Shown one piece after another: positions 1-7,504 of a stretch of 64,000 bases of DNA. Every line of letters begins with the position of its first letter. Positions within the stretch are counted from its first letter, which is position 1. A program made the position numbers and the translations under genes. Source of the DNA: Faecalicoccus acidiformans (GTDB lineage Bacteria; Bacillota_I; Bacilli_A; Erysipelotrichales; Erysipelotrichaceae); NCBI RefSeq assembly GCF_014202635.1, contig NZ_JACHHD010000004.1, positions 54,342-118,341 of the forward strand, given 5' to 3'. The notes below the pieces were generated by a model. It did no database searches, was not told where the DNA came from, and was given only the letters and a program-made list of their open reading frames with translations.

Positions 1-782
1 ATCATGGGACGCTGATAACGAATGCAGGCATCTATGATCTCCTGAATCCGATATACGCTTTGTGTATAGACACTGATAAATACCCGATTGTGCTCATTTT
101 GTTCCAGCACACGTGCAAAACGATCTTCAACACGATGATTCGGTGAAGTATGACCTGTCCTTTCAGCACCTTTGCTTTCTTGTAAAAGAACCAGGACTCC
201 TTCATTTCCAAGTTTAGTACATGTAGTAAAGTCTCCACGATAACTGTCATGAAGATCATCATAATCCTCAATAAACTCGCCCGAATAAACGATATATCCC
301 TGTTGAGAAGAGATTGCAACGCCAAACGTACCAGGATAAGCATGAGTCACTGGAAAAAAGACGACCTTATGATTTCCGATTTTTCTATTATCGTGTCTTT
401 TAATGGTATAGATCTTTGCACCTGTGATTCTTTCTTTACGAAAAGCTTTATGGATGGCTTTGCTGGCTAGAGGAGAAGTATAAATATTGGCTTTTATATT
501 TTTCATCAGATAAGGCAATGCTCCCATCACATCATCATGGCCATGGGTGATAAATATGCCGGCGATCCGATCTTGATTCTCAATCAAATAAGAAAAATCT
601 TGAACTATAAATTCAATCCCTAAAGATTCTTTCTCATCCGGGAATTTGATACCTGCCTCAATGATATAGATATCCTGGTCAATTTCAACGACCAACATAT
701 TTTTTCCATCTTCATCCAAGCCGCCTAACGCAAAAATCCGTATTGTTTCTTTGAGGTTTTGTTTTTTATTATTTGTTTTCAT
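1..782 (-). CDS. Ribonuclease J-like metallo-beta-lactamase/beta-CASP protein, 3' part cut by the window edge
   Basis: The first 260 codons are present; the C-terminal part lies beyond base 1. Translating the minus strand from ATG 782 (ribosome binding site GAGGAAA, TATAAT just upstream) gives the RNase J beginning FALGG, the HGH region at residues 80-85, VTHAYPG near 147 and YSGEF near 168. RNase J is a 5'-3' exo/endoribonuclease in mRNA turnover and 16S processing. Seen here: the canonical HxHxDH motif reads HGHDDV, and the usual GDF reads GEF, so two expected metal ligands are altered. That pattern resembles the weakly active RNase J2 paralogue more than J1. Family assignment is firm; catalytic competence is doubtful. 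Confidence 0.88.
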   Translation of the reverse strand, partial: MKTNNKKQNLKETIRIFALGGLDEDGKNMLVVEIDQDIYIIEAGIKFPDEKESLGIEFIVQDFSYLIENQDRIAGIFITHGHDDVMGALPYLMKNIKANIYTSPLASKAIHKAFRKERITGAKIYTIKRHDNRKIGNHKVVFFPVTHAYPGTFGVAISSQQGYIVYSGEFIEDYDDLHDSYRGDFTTCTKLGNEGVLVLLQESKGAERTGHTSPNHRVEDRFARVLEQNEHNRVFISVYTQSVYRIQEIIDACIRYQRPM

Positions 783-808
783 ATTTCCTCGTTTCTTAAT
801 TTATTATA

Positions 809-2242
809 TCATATGGCTTCCCCATCGAGAGAGAATGTTTTTCCCTTTGTGATACGAACTTGCACAAAAGTTCCTGGCTCTATATTGTGACCCGTAAAAT
901 TAACTAGTTTATTTGTATCTGTATAACCTGAATAAACATGATTATCTTTCTTGCTGAAGCCATCCACCAGCACAGTCACTACTCTGCCTTCATATGCTCT
1001 GTTTTTTTCAAGAGCATACTGATTCCATATTTTATTTAAACGTGCCAGACGTTTTGACTTTGTATCCATATCGATTGGATCATCCATAATGCTCGCTGGT
1101 GTTCCAGGGCGAGCCGAAAAGATAAACGTATAACAGTTATCAAATTTACACTCTTCCACTAAAGAAATCGTATTTTCAAACTGCTCATCACTTTCATTCG
1201 GAAACCCTACAATAATATCTGTACTGATCGAAACATTAGGAATCCGGTCTTTGATTTTATAAAAGAGTTCAAGATAAGACTCTCGTGTATAACGTCGCCC
1301 CATTCTTCGTAAAATTTCAGAATCTCCAGACTGCAGCGGCAAATGGACAAAAGGCATTACATTGTCATATCGAGCAATCACATCGATCATATCATCGGAG
1401 AAGTCCCAAGGGTGAGATGTCGTAAAACGAATTCGAGGGATACCTGTCTTTGCACAAGCTTCTAATAAATCTGCAAAGTTAAGATTTGGATCGATATCTT
1501 TCCCATAGGCATTTACATTCTGTCCCAGTAAAGTGATTTCTTTATAACCTTGTTGTTTAAGTTCTTGTACTTCATTAAGAATCTCATGCATCTGACGAGA
1601 TCGTTGTTTCCCACGCGTATAAGGCACGATACAATAGGTACAAAATTTATCGCACCCGTACATGATATTGACCCAAGCTTTCGTTTTTCCAAAACGATGA
1701 ACTGGTAAATTTTCGTAAACTTCCCCTTCTTTGGAATAAATCTTAACAACGCGTTTTTGTTCATGCATTACTTCATACAACATGGTCGGAAGATCTTGAA
1801 TATTATGTGTCCCAAAAATCAAGCGAACTTGCGGATATTTAGAAAGTAGATTCTCAACAAAGCCCTCTTCTTGAGACATACAGCCACAAACACCGATCAC
1901 AAGATCTTCGTTTTCACGATACAAACGTTTGAAATTTCCGATTTCACCCAATACTTTTTCTGTTGCATTTTGACGAATGGCACACGTATTGATTAAAATG
2001 ACATCAACATGTTCAGGGGATTCACTTTTTGTAAATCCTAAAGAATCTAAAATTCCTGCCAATGTTTCGCTATCTCGTTCATTGGCTTGACAGCCATAAG
2101 TAGAAATATAATATGTCTTGTTTTGACCCATCCACTTTGCCTCTTCAGGAATCACAAATTGGTCAAATCGTGGTACGGGGCTATTTGATCGTTTTCTCGC
2201 TTCATTCAAATCAGGCAAGATCCAATCCGGTCTTAGTTTCAT
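809..2242 (-). CDS. miaB: tRNA-2-methylthio-N6-dimethylallyladenosine synthase
   Basis: MiaB is a radical-SAM methylthiotransferase that adds the methylthio group to i6A37 of tRNAs reading UNN codons. The 477-residue protein has the N-terminal MTTase domain with cysteines near 51, 87 and 121 (TYGCQ, NTCA, GVCGC), the radical SAM CxxxCxxC at about 197-204 (YGCDKFCTYC) and a C-terminal TRAM-like domain with VRITKGKTFSL. These give two 4Fe-4S clusters. The start follows an AGGAGG site. It lies 26 bases upstream of the RNase J-like gene, which has its own TATAAT inside this gap. A ferredoxin gene lies directly upstream. Confidence 0.96.
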   Translation of the reverse strand: MKLRPDWILPDLNEARKRSNSPVPRFDQFVIPEEAKWMGQNKTYYISTYGCQANERDSETLAGILDSLGFTKSESPEHVDVILINTCAIRQNATEKVLGEIGNFKRLYRENEDLVIGVCGCMSQEEGFVENLLSKYPQVRLIFGTHNIQDLPTMLYEVMHEQKRVVKIYSKEGEVYENLPVHRFGKTKAWVNIMYGCDKFCTYCIVPYTRGKQRSRQMHEILNEVQELKQQGYKEITLLGQNVNAYGKDIDPNLNFADLLEACAKTGIPRIRFTTSHPWDFSDDMIDVIARYDNVMPFVHLPLQSGDSEILRRMGRRYTRESYLELFYKIKDRIPNVSISTDIIVGFPNESDEQFENTISLVEECKFDNCYTFIFSARPGTPASIMDDPIDMDTKSKRLARLNKIWNQYALEKNRAYEGRVVTVLVDGFSKKDNHVYSGYTDTNKLVNFTGHNIEPGTFVQVRITKGKTFSLDGEAI

Positions 2243-2282
2243 GAAAACCTCCTAATAATATTAAAAGTTTTGTATCTTATTC

Positions 2283-2310
2283 AAAAAAAAAGCCAAGCAC
2301 TCGGCCTGGC
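2283..2310 (-). terminator. Intrinsic terminator after the ferredoxin gene
   Basis: On the minus strand GCCAGGC pairs with GCTTGGC (7 bp with one G-U) around a CGAGT loop, followed by nine T residues. Confidence 0.88.
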
Positions 2311-2325
2311 CTCACCTATCGATAA

Positions 2326-2499
2326 TTACTGAGAAATAGCTCCTACAGGGCAAGTTCCAACGCAAGAACCGCAGTCGATGCAAGTTCCTTCGTCACAAGT
2401 AGACTTTCCTTCATCATCCATAGAAAGTGCCCCTACAGGACATCCACCAACGCAAGCAGCGCATCCGATGCAAGCATCTTTATCAATAGTTACAGCCAT
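2326..2499 (-). CDS. Small 2[4Fe-4S] ferredoxin
   Basis: A 57-residue bacterial (clostridial-type) ferredoxin, a soluble low-potential electron carrier. Translation of the minus strand from ATG 2499 shows two classic CxxCxxCxxxCP cluster motifs: C10, C13, C16, C20 (CIGCAACVGGCP) and C40, C43, C46, C50 (CIDCGSCVGTCP), related by internal duplication. A further Cys is at 35. The start follows an AAGGAGGAG site. The gene is monocistronic, ending in a terminator before miaB. Its partner enzyme cannot be told from context; supplying electrons to the radical-SAM enzyme MiaB is only a thought prompted by adjacency. Confidence 0.93.
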   Translation of the reverse strand: MAVTIDKDACIGCAACVGGCPVGALSMDDEGKSTCDEGTCIDCGSCVGTCPVGAISQ

Positions 2500-2589
2500 A
2501 TTTAAGCTCCTCCTTATTTAACTTTATTTATAGTATAGACGTTAAATTTAGGGGATTCAAGCCAAAGTAGTAAGTGAAAACTTACTGTA

Positions 2590-2624
2590 AAAAAAATGGA
2601 AGACGGACGTTAAGAACGCCCGCC
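2590..2624 (-). terminator. Intrinsic terminator of rny
   Basis: A 10-bp stem (GGCGGGCGTT with AACGTCCGTC, including G-U pairs) with a CTT loop, then TTCCA and a T run on the minus strand, just after the rny stop. Confidence 0.85.
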
Positions 2625-2634
2625 GATTTTTGTC

Positions 2635-4188
2635 TTATTTTGCCAGCTCTTGAGCTCGGACTTCGCGAATCACATTGACTTTGATTTGACCTGGGTAAGT
2701 CAGTTCTTCTTCAATTTGTTCACGAATCTGACGTGCCAATTTTACACAAGTTTGGTCATTAACAGATTCCGGATTGACCATGACACGAATTTCTCGACCG
2801 GCTTGGATCGCATAGGCGCTTTGGACACCTTCATAAGATGTTGCGATCTTTTCAAGGTTTTCAAGACGATCAATATATGCTTGTGCACTTTCCTTTCTTG
2901 CTCCAGGTCGAGCAGCACTGATCGTATCAGCTGCAATCACTAGATGACTCGTTAAGAACTTAGGTTCTACATCGCCGTGATGAGAAAGAATCGCATTAAG
3001 AACAATTTCTTTTTCACCATGTTTCTTACAGAATTTATATCCAAGTTCAACATGAGATCCATCCTGCTGTTCAATGTTTAAAGCTTTTCCGATATCGTGT
3101 AAAAGACCTGCACGCTTAGCCATCTGTTGATTCAAACCAAGTTCGGCTGCCATAGCCCCAGCCAGATAAGCCACTTCCATGGAATGCTGCAAAGCATTTT
3201 GTCCATAAGAATAACGATATTTTAATGTACCGATCAGCTTAACGATTTCACGATCAATTTTGCCGATCCCGAGTTTAAAGATGGCATCCTCTCCGGCTTT
3301 TACGATCTCCTGGTTGATCTCCGTTTGATATTTTTTAACAACTTCTTCAATACGACCAGGTTGGATTCTACCATCACGAATCAAGTGTTCCAGAGCTAGA
3401 CGAGCCACTTCACGACGAATAGGATTAAAACAAGTGATCGTAATCAAATCTGGAGTATCATCGATATTTAACTCAACACCGGTAGCTTGCTCAAAAGACC
3501 GAATATTTCGACCCTCACGACCGATGATGCGTCCTTTCATCTCTTCTCCCGGAATGCTTACAACGCTTACCGTGCGTTCCTGCGTTTCCTGCTGGGACAT
3601 TCTTTCGATAGCTAAAGCAATGATATTTTGTGCTTTTTCCTTTGCGGTTGCCTTTGCCTCTTCTTCTTTGTCCTTAATATATGCGATTGTTTCATGTTCC
3701 ATCTTTTTTTCTACAACTGAGAACAATTCTGACTTCGCATCCTGTTGCGACATCTTCGCAACTCCTTCCAAGATGACGATTTGTTGATCGATCTGATCCT
3801 GGAGCTTTTTCTCTTTGGTCTCTAAGGATGATAGTTTATCAGTAACTTTCTGCATTTTTTCGGTAATCTGACGTTCTTTTTGATTTAAAGCTTCATCACG
3901 AAAATTCAAATTATCTTCTCTACGAAGTAATTTGTTCTCAAGATTCTGAATTTCTTGGCGTCTTTCCTTGATGTCTTTTTCGGCTTCGATCTTTAAATCA
4001 TGAGCCTGTGTCTTACCGTCTAAAACCGCCTGTTTTAATTTTGCTTGCGCTTCTGATTCGGCGTCTTTTAAAATTCTTTCTGCTTCTTGCTGATTTTTAT
4101 TGAATCCGGCCTTGTTGTAAACGACCATGCCGCCGCCACCAAGTGCCAGTCCTATGATCCCTGAGATAAGAGCAGTAATTGGGTCCAT
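2635..4188 (-). CDS. rny: Ribonuclease Y, membrane-anchored endoribonuclease
   Basis: RNase Y starts decay of many Firmicute mRNAs from the inner face of the membrane. The 517-residue protein has an N-terminal membrane segment (about residues 7-25), a long charged coiled coil (about 30-200), a KH domain with RIIGREGRNIR (about 215-275) and an HD phosphohydrolase domain with LLHDIGKA (His-Asp near 364-365). Length matches the family (~520). The ATG at 4188 is preferred over 4194 because the AGGAGG site is seven bases from it and only one base from the other. It has its own promoter and terminator. Confidence 0.96.
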   Translation of the reverse strand: MDPITALISGIIGLALGGGGMVVYNKAGFNKNQQEAERILKDAESEAQAKLKQAVLDGKTQAHDLKIEAEKDIKERRQEIQNLENKLLRREDNLNFRDEALNQKERQITEKMQKVTDKLSSLETKEKKLQDQIDQQIVILEGVAKMSQQDAKSELFSVVEKKMEHETIAYIKDKEEEAKATAKEKAQNIIALAIERMSQQETQERTVSVVSIPGEEMKGRIIGREGRNIRSFEQATGVELNIDDTPDLITITCFNPIRREVARLALEHLIRDGRIQPGRIEEVVKKYQTEINQEIVKAGEDAIFKLGIGKIDREIVKLIGTLKYRYSYGQNALQHSMEVAYLAGAMAAELGLNQQMAKRAGLLHDIGKALNIEQQDGSHVELGYKFCKKHGEKEIVLNAILSHHGDVEPKFLTSHLVIAADTISAARPGARKESAQAYIDRLENLEKIATSYEGVQSAYAIQAGREIRVMVNPESVNDQTCVKLARQIREQIEEELTYPGQIKVNVIREVRAQELAK

Positions 4189-4234
4189 ACTCATACCTCC
4201 TATTTTTTGTTTTTTTTAAACAAAAACCATTAGT

Positions 4235-4263
4235 ATTATACATGATACACCACTTAAAGTCTA
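4235..4263 (-). promoter_or_regulatory. Promoter for rny
   Basis: Minus-strand TATAAT at 4235-4240 with TAGACT (4/6 to consensus) at 4258-4263 and a 17-bp spacer. In the remaining sequence from 4264 to 4454, which is AT-rich, I see no gene or convincing structure. Confidence 0.7.
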
Positions 4264-4454
4264 TTGTTAAATAGACTTGATTTTTCACATAAATTAGAAC
4301 AAATCCGCTAAAAAATTGAAATTTGTAACAACAATTGACCTGGTTTTCTAAAGAAAAATTTGTGTTTCTTAAGTATTCGTCTCCATTGTTTTGTCTTTTT
4401 AAAAAAAACTAATTTCATCTTGAATTATCAGATACGGAAAATGAATCTATAGAC

Positions 4455-4901
4455 TCATTCTTTTTCCATCAAGAAGTTTGTTAATGCGATTCCTTTTCGA
4501 ATCACATTATTTGTCTTTATCAATTTATAGCCTCTTTTTTCAAAAAAACCTTTTGCGGTGATCGAAGCATATGTCGTAATCTTGCATTGAGTTAACTTTT
4601 CTAACTGATCACATAACATTGTCGCAATGTGTTTGTGCTGATGATCCTTATGGACATACAGCATATCCAAACAGCCTTGGTCATCAATATTTCCGAAACC
4701 AACAAGTACTCCATCATCAAAAGCAACAAGTGTATGCGATGATAAAAAGCGAGAAGTCCACAAATCTAAATCTGGATAACCGTCAGCCCAAACATTCAGT
4801 TGTGCACGTGTATAATGTTTTCTGTTAATCGTATGAACAGTATCATAAAATAACTTGGTTATGGCTTTACAATCTTTCCTATCATACTTACGGATGATCA
4901 T
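4455..4901 (-). CDS. GNAT-family N-acetyltransferase
   Basis: A 148-residue acetyl-CoA-dependent transferase of the GNAT superfamily; the substrate cannot be told. The N-terminus (MIIRKYDRKDC) and the pattern TLVAFDDGVLVGFGN, then LDMLYVHKDHQHKHIATML (the acetyl-CoA loop, here a variant of Q/RxxGxA) and FFEKRGY near the C-terminus are typical. The reading frame stays open upstream through the tRNA-Ala gene, but ATG 4901 with an AAGGAG site seven to eight bases away is the believable start. It reads in the same direction as the tRNA-Ala gene, which ends in its own terminator just upstream. Confidence 0.88.
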   Translation of the reverse strand: MIIRKYDRKDCKAITKLFYDTVHTINRKHYTRAQLNVWADGYPDLDLWTSRFLSSHTLVAFDDGVLVGFGNIDDQGCLDMLYVHKDHQHKHIATMLCDQLEKLTQCKITTYASITAKGFFEKRGYKLIKTNNVIRKGIALTNFLMEKE

Positions 4902-5026
4902 AGGTATACTCCTTTTTTTGCTATGCATAATGATATTATAACGGGGTTTCATACGAGATTTAAATTTCCTTTTGAAGCGTTTCTTGTATTGTTGGGCAAC
5001 AAAACAGTATATTACCAATAAAGCAC

Positions 5027-5051
5027 AAAAAAAGCCTTTAAACAAAGGCTT
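5027..5051 (-). terminator. Intrinsic terminator after tRNA-Ala
   Basis: AAGCCTTT pairs with AAAGGCTT around GTTT, followed by a T run on the minus strand. Confidence 0.85.
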
Positions 5052-5061
5052 AAAAGACGAT

Positions 5062-5137
5062 TGGTGGAGCGTAGGGGGTTCGAACCCCTGACCTCTACGC
5101 TGCCAGCGTAGCGCTCTCCCAGCTGAGCTAACACCCC
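5062..5137 (-). tRNA. tRNA-Ala, anticodon GGC
   Basis: A 76-base cloverleaf with encoded CCA end. The acceptor stem GGGGTGT pairs with ACGCTCC (two G-U pairs), the D arm is GCTC/GAGC, the anticodon loop CTGGCAG sits on a 5-bp stem, and the T arm carries GGTTCGAACCC. Anticodon GGC reads GCC/GCU alanine codons. It lies between rpmF and a terminator on the same strand. Confidence 0.97.
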
Positions 5138-5140
5138 AAA

Positions 5141-5160
5141 AAGAAAAAGGGCAAGCCCTT
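5141..5160 (-). terminator. Intrinsic terminator of rpmF
   Basis: AAGGGC pairs with GCCCTT across a two-base TT gap, followed by TTTCTTTTT on the minus strand. The rpmF stop codon overlaps the upstream arm. It separates rpmF from tRNA-Ala, though the tRNA may be processed from read-through. Confidence 0.75.
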
Positions 5161-5329
5161 ATCCTTCGATAATTTTCTTGCCATTGTATTCTCCGCAAGA
5201 ACACATTTTATGAGCAAGTTTATATTCACCACAGTTTGGACAGCGTGTTAAAGCCGGTTTCACCAATTTGTAATGAGTTCTACGTTTTGCCTTACGTGTT
5301 TTTGATCCTCTTCTCTGCTGAACAGCCAT
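5159..5329 (-). CDS. rpmF: 50S ribosomal protein L32
   Basis: A 56-residue basic large-subunit protein. The N-terminus [17 protein letters not shown] and the zinc-ribbon cysteines CPNCG (30, 33) and CSCG (43, 45) identify L32; the second pair is spaced CxC rather than the commonest CxxC. ATG 5329 follows an AGGAGG site that overlaps the end of yceD. The yceD-rpmF pair is conserved in many bacteria. Confidence 0.96.
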   Translation of the reverse strand: MAVQQRRGSKTRKAKRRTHYKLVKPALTRCPNCGEYKLAHKMCSCGEYNGKKIIEG

Positions 5330-5340
5330 GATTACACCTC

Positions 5341-5847
5341 CTAGTCATCATCCATTTTGAATTCATTTAACTTAGCCCATCGTGGATCGATCTTATCCTC
5401 TTTAGGATCCTGATCTGACAAAACCTGCCATCCATCTCCTTTAGGATATTGATCTCTTGGCAAACGAGTGATATGCATTGGTGCTTCATAAATCACTGCC
5501 TGCAGGATCTCCGGATTTAAATCGATCGTATCTTTTTTGACCACGATGATCTCATCATCGTCCTGTGTTACAGGATCGAACGAATATGTAACTTGCGACG
5601 TAGTGTCAAATATTACTTCCAGGTCTTCTAGAGTAATGGAATCAGGAACGATCATCACCCCATCCAATTCCAAATCGGAAAAGACCAAAGAAGATTGGTC
5701 AAACTGTAAAGTCCCAGTTATATGAACCTCTGGAATGGATTTGACTTGAGTATGACGTAGAAAATCGTTATCCTCCACAGAAATCCATTCATCAATAGAT
5801 ATGACTCCATTTTCCGCCATTTGGAAATCTTTTTTGGTAAATTTCAC
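5341..5847 (-). CDS. YceD/DUF177 family protein
   Basis: A 168-residue acidic protein of the DUF177 family, whose genes regularly precede rpmF and which is linked in other bacteria to 23S rRNA/L32 accumulation. The body ([13 protein letters not shown], then [15 protein letters not shown]) and the acidic C-terminus fit; the paired cysteines seen in some members are absent. GTG 5847 has a GAGGTG site six bases away and gives the expected VKFTKKDF beginning; an upstream in-frame ATG (5868) has no such site. A TATAAT (5874-5879) puts transcription start about 20 bases before the GTG. Confidence 0.85.
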   Translation of the reverse strand: MKFTKKDFQMAENGVISIDEWISVEDNDFLRHTQVKSIPEVHITGTLQFDQSSLVFSDLELDGVMIVPDSITLEDLEVIFDTTSQVTYSFDPVTQDDDEIIVVKKDTIDLNPEILQAVIYEAPMHITRLPRDQYPKGDGWQVLSDQDPKEDKIDPRWAKLNEFKMDDD

Positions 5848-5888
5848 GATTTTCACCTCATGTCGCATTTGATATTATATTAAAAGCA

Positions 5889-5917
5889 CTGACGAAAGTC
5901 AATATAAATGGTAAACT
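5889..5917 (+). promoter_or_regulatory. Promoter for tmcAL, start probably at the ATG
   Basis: CTGACG at 5889-5894, a 17-bp spacer and TAAACT at 5912-5917, then six bases to ATG 5924. No ribosome binding site fits between, so the mRNA is probably leaderless. It is back to back with the yceD promoter. Confidence 0.6.
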
Positions 5918-5923
5918 ATATTC

Positions 5924-6943
5924 ATGAAAATAACAGGAATCATTGCGGAGTATAATCCTTTTCATCAAGGCCATATCTATCATATACGAAAAACACGTGA
6001 AATAACAAGGTGCGATTGCTTAGTCGTCATTGTTACAGGGTATTTTTCACAACGAGGATTACCCTCCTTATTGCCAAAAAAAGAAAAAACTCGTTTAGCA
6101 TTAGAATTTGGTGCAAATCTTGTTTTGGAATGTCCAGTCTGTTTTGGATCCCAAAGCGCAGACTATTTTGCTCGCTACAATATTCAGTCCTTATCCTGCA
6201 TTCCAATTGACACTCTTTGTTTTGGCAGCGAAACCAATAATATCTCTACGCTAGAAGAAAAGCTAAAAGAAATGGAATCGACACCCGTCGATCCAAGATT
6301 AAGTTTCAATCAAAACTTAGAACGCAAAACAGGGCCTAATGACCTTTTGGCCATGTACTATATAAAATATTGTCGCCAATTTGGGATACAACCCGTTTCG
6401 ATTCAAAGAAATCCTATCTATCAAAGCGCGACGCAAACCAGAACAGATTTTTTTAACGGAAAAGATGTACCCTATAAATCCCTTTTCTTTATTGAGCAAA
6501 ATTTTAATTCATATTATCCTTACCTATCTTTGACACTTCAATTAAGTTCTCCTGCAGAACTTGCACAGTATCACCTTGTCAATGAAGGAATAGAACATCG
6601 ATTACAGGCTGCGAGTCAAAAGGCAAAGAACTGGGATGAGTTTTTATCCCTGACCATTACCAAAAATTATTCACGTTCCCGTATTCAAAGGACTTGTTTA
6701 ATGATCTTATTAAAAATCAAAAAGTCAGAAATGATCGATCATGATTTCTTTCAACTGAAAGTATTGGGATTGGATTCTATAGGTAAAGAATGTTTAAAAC
6801 ATATCCATAAAGATCGACTGATCATGCGATTTAATCAAATGGATCCGTTTTTACAAAATATCGAATTAAAAACAAATATTTTATATAACAGCGTATTGAA
6901 GAGCCCTATTCAAGAAGGTCCGGTGATTCTCTATGATCGCTAG
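5924..6943 (+). CDS. tmcAL: tRNA(Met) cytidine acetate ligase (YlbM/TmcAL family)
   Basis: TmcAL uses ATP and acetate to make N4-acetylcytidine at the wobble base of elongator tRNA-Met. The 339-residue protein begins with the nucleotidyltransferase signature GIIAEYNPFHQGHIYHI (residues 4-20, HxGH-type) followed by a conserved stretch with GANLVLECPV near 65-74. It is shorter than the roughly 400-residue family average, with the loss in the C-terminal half. The gene is on the plus strand, overlaps the next gene by 11 bases, and has no Shine-Dalgarno sequence. Confidence 0.9.
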   Translation: MKITGIIAEYNPFHQGHIYHIRKTREITRCDCLVVIVTGYFSQRGLPSLLPKKEKTRLALEFGANLVLECPVCFGSQSADYFARYNIQSLSCIPIDTLCFGSETNNISTLEEKLKEMESTPVDPRLSFNQNLERKTGPNDLLAMYYIKYCRQFGIQPVSIQRNPIYQSATQTRTDFFNGKDVPYKSLFFIEQNFNSYYPYLSLTLQLSSPAELAQYHLVNEGIEHRLQAASQKAKNWDEFLSLTITKNYSRSRIQRTCLMILLKIKKSEMIDHDFFQLKVLGLDSIGKECLKHIHKDRLIMRFNQMDPFLQNIELKTNILYNSVLKSPIQEGPVILYDR

Positions 6944-7484
6944 TTTAATTTTGATTGTTTTGATCCTCCTGATCCTTATTACAACATTCCTCTACCGTCA
7001 TTATTTTCCGCCTATCCCAAAAAAAGATGAGCATTATCCATATGCTATCTTATTAGGCTGCCCAAGTCATGATGACGGCAGCTACGCTTCGAGTCAGATC
7101 AAAAGATGTGATTTGGCAATTGAAGCATATAAAAAAGGATTCTATGACACTTTGATCCTAACTGGCGGAGCCGTCAAAAACCAATATATTGAAAGCGAAC
7201 AGATGGCAAAATATATACTAAATAAAGAATCTGTCCCAGTTTGTTGTGAAAAGGAATCTCAAAATACATGGGAAAACTTTCTCAATGCGAAAAAAATTAT
7301 AGGTGATGAACCCGTTCTTATTCTGTCCAGCGGTACACACATCCGCAGAGCTTGCGCAATAGGCCGCCATTTTTTCAAAAAATATGGAGCCTTATGGTAT
7401 GTGGATCATAAACCAAAACATATCATTCGCGAAATCATTTCTCGCTGTATCTACATTTCTATAGAATTAAAAAAGAAGCAATAA
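6933..7484 (+). CDS. DUF218 (YdcF/SanA-like) membrane-anchored protein
   Basis: A 183-residue protein with an N-terminal hydrophobic segment (about residues 3-22) followed by a DUF218 domain: YAILLGCPSHDDGSYAS, ALEAYK-like LAIEAYKKGFYDTLILTGG (about 60-80), ESEQMAKYILN and QNTWENFLNAKKII. Family members such as SanA and ElyC act at the cell envelope; the reaction is not established. The ATG overlaps the end of tmcAL by 11 bases, so the two are translationally coupled. Confidence 0.85.
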   Translation: MIASLILIVLILLILITTFLYRHYFPPIPKKDEHYPYAILLGCPSHDDGSYASSQIKRCDLAIEAYKKGFYDTLILTGGAVKNQYIESEQMAKYILNKESVPVCCEKESQNTWENFLNAKKIIGDEPVLILSSGTHIRRACAIGRHFFKKYGALWYVDHKPKHIIREIISRCIYISIELKKKQ

Positions 7485-7504
7485 CGAAAATTGCTTCCTT
7501 TTTA
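7475..7504. terminator. Bidirectional intrinsic terminator between the DUF218 gene and rel
   Basis: GAAGCAAT pairs with ATTGCTTC. T runs flank it on both strands (CTTTTTATT on plus, TTTTTTAATT on minus), serving the convergent genes. Confidence 0.82.

Noticed and set aside
32..470. Two open frames in the first 500 bases
   Set aside because: Both are out-of-frame shadows of the truncated RNase J-like gene, whose own frame is open from 782 to the window edge.
4455..5204. A 249-residue open frame covering the GNAT gene
   Set aside because: Its first third runs through tRNA-Ala and its terminator; ATG 4901 with a proper ribosome binding site gives the normal GNAT length.
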